Part shown: piece after piece, positions 34,600 to 44,771 of the stretch
How the letters are laid out: each line of letters begins with the position of its first letter
Numbering within the stretch: the first letter of the stretch is position 1
Assembly: GCA_027422505.1 (NCBI GenBank)
Contig: JAPQWV010001336.1
Coordinates: 1-64,000 of the forward strand
DNA: 64,000 bases
Reading direction: 5' to 3'
DNA from: Craterostigma plantagineum
Taxonomy: Eukaryota; Streptophyta; Magnoliopsida; Lamiales; Linderniaceae
Position numbers and translations under genes: made by a program
Notes under the pieces: generated by a model
What the model saw: the letters and a program-made list of their open reading frames with translations, nothing else
Databases searched by the model: none
What the model was told of the DNA's origin: nothing

Positions 34600-35365
34600 G
34601 CGAACGGACCCGAGCACCAGATCCGGCGAACGCCGTAACGGTGCCGCCACGGTCCGGAGCACCAGATCCGGCGCCGGCGGACCAGAGCAACCGATCCGGC
34701 GCCGCTACCGACCCGCTCACCAGATCTGGCGAACGCCGTACCGGCGCCGCCCCGTAGCACGCCAGATCCGGCGTGGAGACGGGCAGCCCGGCCTCAGCCG
34801 CGGCGGCAGGTGGCCGCGGCGACCATTTCCGGGCAACAGCACAGTAAAAAAAAATATATAAATGCCTGCCGCCGCGCATCACGCAAGATCCGGCGTGGAG
34901 ACGGGCAGCACGGCCTCAGCCGCGGCGGCAAGTGGCAGCGGCGGCAGATGGCCGCAGCGGCCATTTCCGGGAAACAGCACATTAAAAAAAAATTAAAGCG
35001 TGCCACCACGCATCACGCCAGATCCAGCGTGGAGACGGGCAGCACGACCTCAGCCGCGGCGGCAGGTGGCAGCGGCGGCCATTTCCGGGAAACAACACAT
35101 TAAAACAAAAATTAAAGCGTGCCGCCGCGCATCACGCCAGATCCGGCGTGGAGACGGGCAGCACGGCCTCAGCCGCGGCGGCAGGTTGCCACGGCGACCA
35201 TTTCCAGGCAACAACACAGTAAAAAAAAAAAATTAAACGCGTGCCGCCGCGCATCACGCCAGATCCGCGTGGAGACGTGCATCATGCCTCAGCCGCGGCG
35301 GCAGGTGGCAGCGGCGTGAGGTGGCCGCGGCGGCCATTCCGGTCAACACGACAATAATTAAAAAA
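34600..35365. repeat. GC-rich tandem array, about 120-134 bp units
   Basis: Five units carry CACGCCAGATCCGGCGTGGA, GACGGGCAGCACGGCCTCAG, CCGCGGCGGCAGGTGGC and CATTTCCGGGAAACA, then a poly-A run. The CCAGATC anchor recurs at about 34762, 34884, 35018, 35137 and 35259. Before it (34600-34745) shorter CACCAGATCCGGCG words form an irregular prefix. Every unit contains a run of 7-11 A. Long frames across it are repeat artefacts. Confidence 0.88.
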
Positions 35366-35526
35366 AAAAGATCTGGATACCTGATGATTTAGACTGAGAA
35401 TTCGAAAATCTCAACGGAAACTTTGTGAAAAATCGGCTGGAATGTTTTCGCGTTGAGGAAGAAGAAGATATGAAAATGGCGAATGGCGGAAGTAAGGAGA
35501 AGAAGAAAAAAAGGGCTAGGGTTTCG

Positions 35527-35655
35527 CGAGTGGCGCGCTATGCGTTATGGCAAGAACGCGCCACTCTGAGTGGCGCGTTCTGAGGATTGAATGAACGCGC
35601 CACTCGGAGTGGCGCTGTCTGAACGTGGGATTGTCCGCGCCATTCGAGTGGCGCG
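35527..35655. repeat. Cluster of GCGCCACTC...GAGTGGCGC palindromes
   Basis: One perfect 27-bp palindrome lies at 35554-35580 (arms GAACGCGCCACTC and GAGTGGCGCGTTC around one T). A second has 9-bp arms at 35597-35615, a third is imperfect at 35636-35655, and a half-copy lies at 35527-35540. Each could form a strong hairpin. Confidence 0.85.
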
Positions 35656-35811
35656 TTAATCTAAATTTGATATAATTTTTGTTGTAGTATTATTTTTGAA
35701 ATTTTTTTTGAAAAAAAACGTTATTTTTAAGAAAAAACCCAAAATACGGATTCAGATGACAAAATCAAGACGGCACGATTAGATTCGAGATGATTGAATA
35801 GTAATTCACAC

Positions 35812-36468
35812 TAGGGGTGTTCAGATTAACCGAAAAACCGAAAAAAAAACCGACCGAATTGTAAAAAAACCGAAACCGAACCAAACTAAAATGGTTCGGA
35901 TATCTGATTAAGCATACGCAAACCGAAAAAACCGAAAAAACCGAACTGAAAATTATCATACTACATTAAAAATAGAAAAATATAAAAAATCATTTGTTTT
36001 TCTCCCATAACGTAAACAAAACAGTAAATATAATTTTATTGGTATAATTTTTTCCATTTTTAGGTGAATATTTTCCTTACCAATCAAATACTATTTTTCT
36101 CCCAAATAATTTATAGTATCTTTATATGAATGTTTTTATATTTTGGTTATATTTTGTTCCATTTTCATGTTGTTTTTTCGGACCTTTGAATTATTTTGCT
36201 ACATGTCACGTTCCATAAATCTTCTTTGTTTTTTAATAACCATAAATTGTTTTATGTATTTTCAGCTCATAATTGTTTTTTGTTAATATTAAATTCCTAA
36301 CCGAAAAACAGAACCGAAAAAAACCGAACCGAATTATAAAAAACCGAACCGAAACAAATTAAAACGGTTCGGACATCGGATTAAGCATACGTAAAACGAA
36401 AACCGAAAACCGAAAAACCGAACCGAAATTTGAAAAAACCGAACCGAACCGACCGATGAACACCCCTA
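35812..36468. mobile_element. hAT-type MITE with CCGAAC-rich inverted ends
   Basis: Terminal inverted repeats TAGGGGTGTTCA...TGAACACCCCTA are flanked by perfect 8-bp duplications ATTCACAC (35804-35811 and 36469-36476), typical of hAT transposons. Both ends are rich in AACCGAACCG words. An inner pair, TTCGGATATCTGATTAAGCA and TTCGGACATCGGATTAAGCA, runs in direct rather than inverted order. No transposase is present. Confidence 0.88.
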
Positions 36469-36573
36469 ATTCACACACCTTCAAAAGATAGATCTCGCTG
36501 CGTAGACGTAGAGGAAGTAGGAATTTCACAACCAAATGGATATTTATACATTGCTACTTTCCATGTAGCTCGC

Positions 36574-36670
36574 AATGTCGAGAATGCCCCTACAGTTCAA
36601 AAATCAGCATAGTTCAGTCAGATTGGTCAGTTCATCAAATCGTGACCGCTACTCGCTTCTGATGTGCTGG
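36574..36670 (-). pseudogene. Duplicated 3' end of a gene (copy of 63.9 kb)
   Basis: Words GTTCAAAAATCAGCATAGTT and TCAGATTGGTCAGTTCATCA match 63880-63975 with about 10% change and a few indels. On the minus strand the matching frame gives KRVAVTI and ELTNLTELC before a stop at 36604-36606, parallel to KRVTVTI and ANLNELC at the right edge. The frame is broken between the two parts. It is a truncated gene copy. Confidence 0.6.
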
Positions 36671-36776
36671 CGTGAAGCGAGATATTAGGTGGTGCGATGG
36701 TTTTTTAAGACCGGATCGGACCGCCAGTTCCAGTCCGGGTGGTCCGTGAATTCATTTTGGAAAATCGAATAATTTT

Positions 36777-37640
36777 AAAGTAATAATAAATAAACATATA
36801 TGTGTAAGATTATAAAAGATGTTATTGTTGTTACTGGCAGGTTAGTTAGTTCTATTATTTTCTAAGTCAGGCTCAAATTTCCATCTATTATACTTAAAAA
36901 ATTTATTTTTAACCATATTTTATTCTCAAACCTTTATTTTTATTTAAATTTAGTTTTTTATCCCTTAATATGTATATTTTTTATTTTTTGAAATATCGGT
37001 TTTATCGGGTTTGATTCCTATTCAATATCGGTTAAATAAAACTTAAATCATTACCCGAATAAAATGAAATAAGAAAAGTGTTATACAATATTATAAAAAA
37101 TTAATACTCTAGGTACACAACTTGTGTGTTTGAATATATAAATATATAATGTACAATGCAATTTAGAATAATTCAAATTTGTAAAACAAATTATAATTTT
37201 CTCAAATTACCAATATTTAGAGATTTCCGGTTCTCTAGTCCTTGATCCTTGTCGGATTTCAAATTTGATTTGACGATAGCAAATTTTCGTTGGCTTATAA
37301 CGAACTAGTATTTACGCACACTCAATGCTTATGCAATAAAATAAAAATATATTATTGAAATGGATTTATTTTTGAAGAAAATAAAGCATAAATATATAAT
37401 ATTATTGTTAGCTGTTATTAATTTAAAATGTTTAATCAATTTAATTTGAATTGTATTTTATTAAGTATATAAAAGAGAAGAATTTGCAGTGTCAAAATGT
37501 AATTTAGTTTAAGAGTTAATAATTTAAACGTTAAAATCTTGAAATTAATTATTATATTATTAGGTATAAAAAAGAAAGAATTAAAAAGGATGGGATAAAA
37601 TTTTTTTCTCTCTCTCTTAGAAAAATCGGCCAGCACCCTA
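36777..37640. other. AT-rich spacer
   Basis: Very AT-rich, low-complexity DNA with no supported gene or repeat. A short minus ORF near 37436-37636 is compositional. Confidence 0.5.
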
Positions 37641-37733
37641 AGCCCTAACAGATCTGATACCTCTCTTCTCCCCCTTTTCCTCCATTAAAGGAGATTTGGG
37701 GGGAGGGGGACCTCCTTCTCCGTTTGATTTTCG

Positions 37734-38456
37734 GTGTCCTCGGATCTTTTCCTTCTTCTTTGTCAGTCTTCGGGTCGTTCTCCCCTAGTGGGAGCCTTAG
37801 TCTCCATTTTGGGAGTGTTCTTCCCCCTTGTGGGGTTCGTCTCCCCCGTGTGGGGTGTTCTTCCCCTTTATGGGTTCTTTTCCCTCTTTGGGACTTTCGT
37901 TTTCTCTTGGTTTGTGAATCTCCGGAGGATTTCTGATTTGAAGTTCTTGGCAGACGCATGGGCAGTAGGTCCGTTGGAACAGGTTTGGACAGTGCTGAAA
38001 CATGAGCCTTCGGTGGATGCTATCCAAAGCATAGTCGACTTTGGGGGTGAAAAGGGTCAAGGAGTTTTTGTTTCGACGATGAGACAAGCGGCTTTTGGGA
38101 ACTTCTTTTCTTCATGTACTATGTTTTTCATGTTGATCTATGTATCTTTGCCATCTATTTTTCAGCCGGAGTTGTGTTTTGCGGTTGTTTTTCTTTTGCT
38201 TGGTTGTGGTGTTGCCCACATGACTTCCTTCGGAAAGTTTCATGAGGTTGAAGGAGATTTTAATCTCTTTTGTAATTATTTTCGTGTTCTTAATAAACAT
38301 CGTTTTGGGAAAAAAAAAGGATGGAATAAAATAAAAAGGGTAATAGACGACGATAACAGTTGGATTTTCAAGCATAAGCAATGCCAGTACAGAAAAACTC
38401 TGATAAAGTCTAACATTGCCAAACATATGGTGATAAAGCAAAGACTAGAGAATTAA
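37734..38456 (+). other. Hypothetical reading frame, 240 codons, unassigned
   Basis: The frame has no ATG at its start. The first part is T/C-rich and looks like translated leader. A middle segment is more protein-like (ADAWAVGPLEQVWTVLKHEP, FGGEKGQGVFVSTMRQAAFG). A T-rich stretch ending TTTTTCAG near 38166 could be an intron end. I do not recognise any family. It may be a leading exon of a lost gene or TE-derived. Confidence 0.25.
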
Positions 38457-38489
38457 GTAATGAAGGCGCTATGCTCCTCCAATCAGATC

Positions 38490-38985
38490 TGTCGCTGTAG
38501 AACTACTTCCTTCTTCGGTAACTGATTCAGAGACCTGTAAAAATATAAATTTCAATATCAAAATAATGTACAATTTGTGAATATATAATGTATGAAAGAG
38601 TGGAAGCTTAATTAGTTACCTCATTACGATGAGCCAAGAGGGAGCTGGCCAAAAAATTACCGCATAATCTGACAAGGTAAGTATGGATCCTATTGCACCC
38701 GTATCAGAGTCAAATACGCAAGTCTTGTGACCAACTAATCCTCTAAACTTTTCATTGATATCGTTGGACACATATCATCTTCACTGGAATCTCTATAAAA
38801 CAGCCGACTAGAGAATAGTTTATGTTTCTCACCAGATATAGAGAAGGAGTAATCATCACCGAGGAAGTATATCTTGTTCTCTAGTCGTACGTTACTCTCA
38901 ACTACAAATCTTCCATCGTTGATCAGCTTAAGAATATTAACCCTATAATTTTTGAAGGCGGTCGTGGATGAGATATAAAGTGTTC
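38490..38985 (-). pseudogene. DUF295 (F-box associated, KIB-like) C-terminal fragment
   Basis: The minus frame from about 38965 reads AFKNYRVNILKLINDGRFVV, then KIYFLGDDYSFSISGEKHKL. After shifts it continues CVFDSDTGAIGSILTLSDYA and FWPAPSWLIV near 38640. The order of LGDDYSFS, a short acidic loop, F-D-TG-I and a closing WPAPSW is typical of the DUF295 beta-propeller of plant F-box proteins. The N-terminal F-box is missing where the copia fragment begins at about 38.99 kb. Confidence 0.55.
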
Positions 38986-41340
38986 ATGAGAATAGACATG
39001 GGTCAATGGCTCTACAGAGTACTACAATGAAACAGTGGAATGTGCAAAGTGGAAGAGGAGTGGCCTGGTGTGATCACTGTAACATTGGGGGACATGTGAA
39101 AGAAAATTGTTACAAAATCCATGGCTATCCTCAAAATGGTAGTAGAGTGGAAGGAGAGGAGTAAGAGGAAGAGGAGCACCAAGGGGTAGATTCTCTAATC
39201 CAACTCAAGGCCGAGCTATAGGAAAATGGTATGAGAACTCAGCAAAGGTCAACTCTACCACAACCAGTTCAGACTGTGGCCAACAAGCTGTTGGAACTCA
39301 TAATACTGCTGGAACAAGGAACAATGATGGTATGATTCAAACTCAGATAACTCCAGATCAGTACAATCAGATACTAGCTATCCTTGGAGGAGCACAAGAG
39401 CAAGTATCTTCCATGGCATTGGCCTCTTCTAATCAGGCAGGAACATCCTCAGACCATCCAGGTAACAGCTCAGGTATGAATTGCCTAACAGGCAGAAAAT
39501 TCAATATATGGATAGTTGACACTGGTGCAAATCAGCACATGATTTGCAACCAGAATCTATATGATAAAGGATCTATGAATGCTAGATCTAATGTGTATGT
39601 TAGGTTACCAAATGGTGATCACCTACTGGCAACCAATACTGGAAGTGTTTCACTCTTTGATAACCTACAGCTGAAAGATGTATTATTTGTACCTGAGATC
39701 AAACATAACCTATTATCTGTGTCAAGGTTGTGTCATGATGCCAATGTTTATGTGGCCTTTTACCTCCATTTTTGTCTGATTCAGGATATCTGGACTGGCA
39801 GGATAAGGGGGATTGGTAGGAAGTGCAATGGACTTTATTACATTGATAGTATTGCTAATAGGTGTGCTAATATGTGTATTAATTCTATGAGTAGTTCCAA
39901 TGGACATGAAACTTGTGAGGCTGTAAGAAATAAAGCAGACATCAATAAAATTCTATTATGGCACAAGAGATTTGGTCACATGTCACTTAAGAGATTGAAC
40001 TTTCTGTCTGATCTGAATTTAAAAATCATTGATAATCATGAGTACTGTTCTATATGTCCTTTAGCTAAGCACAGTAGAATGAAGTTTCCTTTGAGAACAA
40101 GTTTGACAGATTCTATAATGGAGATAGTACATATGGATGTATGGGGACCATATTGAGAACCAACCTACAAAGGTGAAAGATATTTTTTTACTATAGTAGA
40201 TGATTTTTCTCGAGCTGTATGGGTTTCTTGATGATAAAAAAGTCAGAGGTCCCTGATATTTTAAAGAGGTTCTTGGCCTATGTTCAGAATCAGTTCTTAA
40301 AAGGTGTTAAAATTTTGAGAAATGATAATGGCATGGAGTTCATGAACAAAGAGTGTAACACATTGTTAGATTCATTGGGTATTATTCATCAAAGTTCATG
40401 TTCCTACACACCACAACAAAATGGAGTGGTTGAGAGGAAACATAGGCACACCTTGGATCTTGCTAGGGCTTTGAAATTTCAGTCAAATATGCCTACTAAA
40501 TACTGGGGTGAGTGTGTTAAAACAGCCATCTACTTGATCAATCGAACACCTACACCATTGCTAAAAGCAAAACACCATTTCATGTATTGTTTGGTAAGAA
40601 GCCAAGTTTTCATCATTTAAGAGTTTTTGGTTGTTTACGCTTTGTTAAAATCTTACCATCAGTTGATAAGTTTCGAGAAAGGTCTAAACCTTGTGTGCTA
40701 ATGGGATATGCTGTTGACCAGAAGGCATACAGGTTATTAGATCTTGAAACAAAATGCCTAATTACATCTCGAGAGGTGATCTTTTATGAGAACAGGTTTC
40801 CATTCAAATCACATATCAAGAGTGATTCTGAATCCATACCAGAAGGTAATAGAGATGGAGGATGTCTCTATGATGAACCTTTCTGGTCAGGTAATGAAGG
40901 TAAAGAAATCAATACTATGAATGATCAGAGTAATGTTGAAGTTTCTGATCATACAGGGAATATAGAAAACAGAACAGAAAATCAATATGAGCAGGTTACT
41001 GACATGCATCAGAACCTGAAAATCAGGTTGAGCAAGTCACAGATATGCATTCAGAAACCAGCTCTAAGAAGATCAACCAGAGTCAGTAAAACTCCTAACT
41101 GGCTAAAGGATTTCATATCCCATTTTCATAATGATACTAATCACAGCTGTTCTGTTAAATATCCTTTATCATCTTATATGAAATACAGCAGGATAAGTCC
41201 TAGCTATACTAGTTTTCTTGCAGCCTTAAATAATGCCAGAATTCCAAGAACCTTTCAGGAGGCTGTTGGCTCAGAACAGTGGAGAAAAGCTATGGAAACA
41301 GAACTAGCAGCCCTCAAAACTTAACCATACATGGAAGATA
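38986..41340 (+). mobile_element. Ty1/copia fragment: gag end, protease, integrase, start of RT
   Basis: Zinc knuckle CDHCNIGGHVKENC is at about 39078-39120. The protease motif is IVDTGANQHMIC (near 39512), with LKDVLFVPEIKHNLLSVSRL downstream. GAG-pre-integrase is LLWHKRFGHMSLKRLNFLSD (near 39955) with CSICPLAKHSRM. The integrase core is HMDVWGPY, RNDNGMEFMN and SYTPQQNGVVERKHRHTLDL; its C-terminal part is at 40590-40800 (LRVFGCLRFVKILPSVDKFR). RT starts at about 41238 (PRTFQEAVGSEQWRKAMETE) and ends abruptly at KIVD near 41340. There are no LTRs, primer site or main gag. Stops near 40155 and a shift near 40600 break it. It is truncated on both sides. Confidence 0.85.
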
Positions 41341-43252
41341 GTTGACAGCCACCAGCAAAAACTTCTTTTGGGCGACATTTCCGGAGAATGGTCCAACGAT
41401 ATCGAGTCTCCACTGATCAAACGGGCAAGGGGATGTTACTGATTTCATGGCTTCAGCGGGCATTCTCTGTAAGCTGGCGTGCTTCTGACAACTGAGGCAG
41501 CTTCAGACTGTTTTCATGGCGTCTCCCTTCATTGTTGACCAGAAGAATCCCGCGAGGAGTACTTTTCTCACTAATGCCCGACTCCCGATGTGGCTCCCAC
41601 AAATCCCCTCATGTATTTCCCGAAGGACATATTCCCCCTCTTCCTTAGACGTGCATCTCAAAAGAGGTCCGGCGAAAGATCTTTTGAACAAGGTAGTGCC
41701 GATCAAAGTGAATCTTTGAGCCCTCCGTATGAGCTTTCGGGCCAGAGCCTTATCTTCTGCAAGGAGTTTGTGACGTAGGTATCGGTAGATTTCGTACCTC
41801 CAATCTTCTCGAGCCATATCTGGCTCGGGTATATTTGGTCCTCGACTTGCCAAATGGTCAGGACCCTTCCTTTTTCCTCGAGTGGTCCGATGGCGCTTGC
41901 CCACTTAGCTATTTGGTCTGCCTTCTCGTTCTGGGCTCGGGTGATTAAGACGATCTGGAGTTCTTCGGAACTTCCCTTGAATTCATCAAATGCCTTAGCG
42001 TACTTCTCTAAATTTTGGCCCTTGACGGCAAAGTTTCCTTCCAACTGTTGGACCACGAGTTGAGAGTCCGAGTGCACCACCAAGCGTGTGATTCCCATTC
42101 TCCGTGCTGCTCGAAGTCCAGCAAGTAGCGCCTCGTACTCTGTCTCGTTGTTTGACGCTTTGTAATCCAGTCTAATGGCCAGGTTGGTCTCCTCTCCCCA
42201 AGGCGATATGAGGAGTATCCCGACTCCATTCCCTGAGCTACAGGAAGAGCCATCCATAAACATCTTCGATATCTCCTCGGGACCATCTCCGACCATTTCC
42301 ACCATGAAGTCAGCCAATGCCTGTGCTTTGATTGCGGCCCGAGGCTTGAACTGGATGTCGTATTCTCCCAACTCTGTTGACCACTTGACTGCTCTCCCCA
42401 AGATGTCTGGGCGAGTGGCTATTTTCCCGATCTGGTGGTTTGTTAGCACCACAATGGGGTGAGACAGAAAATATGGTCTCAGCTTCCTGGCCGTAATAAG
42501 CAGGGCTAGCAGTAGTTTCTCGGAGTTCGTGTACCTTGTCTCAGGGCCTTTCAGGATGTGGTTCACGAACTAGATCGGTTTCTGTGCCCTTTCTTCTTCC
42601 CGAACCAGCACGGAGCTTATTGCCCGAGGGGACGCTGCCAAGTAGACTATCAGTTCCTCTCCGGGCAGTGGCTTATTAAGTACGGGCAATTTTTTCAAAT
42701 ACTCCTTCAATTCTTGGAAGGCCTTCTCGCATTCGGGTGTCCATTCGAAGTTTTGGACTTTGCGCAACACCTTGAAGAAAGGTAAGCTGCAATCGGCCGA
42801 TCGGGAGATGAATCGCGAGAGGGCTGTGATCCTCCCTGCCAGTCTCTGAACCTCGTTTAGACTCCAGGGGGATGCCATATCTATCAAGGCCTTGATCTTG
42901 TCCGGGTTGGCCTCGATTCCTCTCCTTGTTACCATGTAGCCTAAGAACTTTCCCGAACTGACTCCAAAGGTGCACTTGCTGGGTTCATCTTTAGGTTGTA
43001 TCTTTGAGATGTCGAGAGTGTTTCCTGGATATCGGCTAAAAAAGCAGCTTTGTTCTCGAGACTTGATTAAGATATCATCAACATAGACCTCTACATTCTC
43101 CTGATCTGGTCCTTGAAAACTTTGTCCATCAGCCTCTGGTAAGTTGCACCGGCGTTCCTCAATCCGAAGGGCATGACAGTGTAGCAGTAGGTCCCTTCGG
43201 CGGTTATGAAACTTTTCTTCTCTTGATCTTCTTTGGCGAGTAGGATCTGGTT
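41341..43252 (-). pseudogene. Outer gypsy pol, second part: RT end, RNase H, aRNH, integrase start
   Basis: RT continues at 43252 (ILLAKED, then MPFGLRNAGATYQRLMDKVF). Thumb/connection lies at about 42860-42600 (LAGRITALSRFISRSADCSL). The Ty3 RNase H is at 42600-42350 (YTNSEKLLLALLITARKLRP). An additional archaeal-type RNase H lies at about 42280-41900 (MFMDGSSCSSGNGVGILL, NNETEYEALLAGLRAARRMG, HSDSQLVVQQLEG, RAQNEKADQIAKWAS). Integrase zinc-binding lies at about 41640-41480 (REIHEGICGSHIGSRALVRK), then CPFDQWRLDIVGPF near 41400. Few breaks; the longest frame is 287 codons. Confidence 0.85.
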
Positions 43253-44053
43253 TGATGTGGACCGCGTGAAACGACTTTTGGAGACGGTGATTGACGTGGT
43301 TGTCCTTCCCTCGTAACTGTCCTGGCGCGGATTCTTCGGTCTCCGTCGGTCTACTCCTTCGAGCCTAACACCAAAAACTCAAAAAACACGTCAGAAGGGG
43401 GCCGGGTTGGTGCCGGCGTAGCCCCTCCGATGCTTAAGTCAGAAAACGGGTGAAGATAGATGTTTTTGCTCGTAAATCAATTTGGTTAAATTTTTTAAAG
43501 CGTACCTGGAAAATAAATTAATCGTCGCTGTTTATACTAACCTCGCTTAATTTTGCCTTGACCTAGTCTTTCACCCTGGCCCGTGTTTCTCGCGGACCTC
43601 ACGGAGGGAATGTGGCTCTCCCCACGATCCCACGTTCTCATCTCCTCCTCCTCCTTCCAGTTTTCGTCACGACATCGTCTCCGTCTGGCGGCATCATCTG
43701 CTCGGGCTATCCTCCCTACTCGGGCTAAACCTCCCGTTCGAGCTAACCCTTCTGCTCGGACTAACCTTCCTGTTCGGACCAACCCTCCTGTTCGGGCTAA
43801 CCCTTCTGTTCGGGCTAACCCTTCCCTTCTCGATCGATTTATCTTCGCGCGCTTCCTCATGCGCGTTTCTTCCTTCGCGATCTCCTCGGGCGTTCTGCCC
43901 CCATTTCTTATTCAGCGAGGCTGCTCTCGAGCTATTCACCCTCCCACTCGAGGTGTCTCTTCACGCCTTTGTCCTTCCTTTCGCGCCCTTCCACTCGCGG
44001 GTTTTTAGGTAGCCGACGCTATTTTACCTTAGCCCTAAAACCCGAGGGTAACA
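43253..44053 (-). repeat. 3' LTR of the inner gypsy element
   Basis: 801 bp, TGTTACCCTCGGG...GGTCCACATCA in the element sense. It matches 54864-55682 throughout with few substitutions, so the insertion is young. It carries an internal tandem of 18-bp units at about 43715-43830. Confidence 0.92.
43715..43830. repeat. 18-bp tandem repeat inside the LTR
   Basis: Units like CTGTTCGGACTAACCCTT are repeated about six times. The other LTR (55330-55460) has one unit more, which accounts for the 18-bp length difference between the LTRs. Confidence 0.8.
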
Positions 44054-44072
44054 ATAGTCCCCCCCTAAATTA
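44054..44072 (-). other. Polypurine tract of the inner gypsy element
   Basis: On the minus strand, AATTTAGGGGGGGACTAT directly precedes the TGTTACCC start of the 3' LTR. Confidence 0.7.
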
Positions 44073-44299
44073 GTCCAAAAAGAGTGTAACGAGTATTTGG
44101 GCGTCCAGGTATCGGTAAAATAATTGGTCGGCGACTTGTCTATCCTTTTTGGCGGGCCTCCTCGGGCCCTCTCATGTTTTCTCTCCCCTTTGCTCCTCGG
44201 GCTATTATTACCTCTCCTTAATCGAAACCACCTCTTACCTTGCCACGTTTTGCTTTTCCTTGAGCGGGAAAAATGTCGCCCCATCTAATCAAACTCACA

Positions 44300-44771
44300 T
44301 CAGGCTGACACGTGTCGGTTCTTGTAAGGCATGACGTCTCGTCTTCTCTCCCTTCTTCCCTTTCATTTTTCCTTTAATTTCATCGCCACTTTTTCTCTTT
44401 CTTTCTCTCTCTCTCTCTTTCGACGTTTTCTTCCCCTCAAAATCACACCATTCAACAGGTCTTCTCCCCCAATATTACGCCATTCGACAGTTCTCCTCCC
44501 CAAAACTACACTTCCCTCGTCAGTGTTTCTCCCCATTGGTGTTCTGCCTTCCCTTTCTCCGACCGCCTCCATCGTCCTCACTTCTGGTACGTTATCCCTC
44601 TCCTACTCTTTTCCTTTTCGTCTGGGTTTGTCTGCGTGGCTGGGAATTTCTGTATTTAGGGTTATAGAACTATCGCATTAGGCAACATTTTCGATTTCTT
44701 CTATTTTTTGTTCTTCCTACTTTTATTTACACCATAGCTTTTCTAGGGTTACGCCCCAATCCTCTTTTGTT
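44300..44771 (+). promoter_or_regulatory. Likely promoter/leader of the antisense gene
   Basis: A G-box/ABRE-like core CACGTG lies at 44309-44314. A CT-rich run lies at about 44393-44421, and a T/C-rich leader runs up to the ATG at 44772. This resembles a plant promoter and 5' UTR facing away from the LTR, opposite to gag-pol. Confidence 0.4.

Noticed and set aside
34586..35319. Overlapping GC-rich ORFs on both strands
   Set aside because: They are produced by the GC-rich tandem array, with the same peptide restarting each unit and no domain.
43537..43939. Minus-strand ORFs rich in EGLARTGGLVRTGRLVR
   Set aside because: They are translations of the 18-bp repeat inside the inner gypsy LTR.
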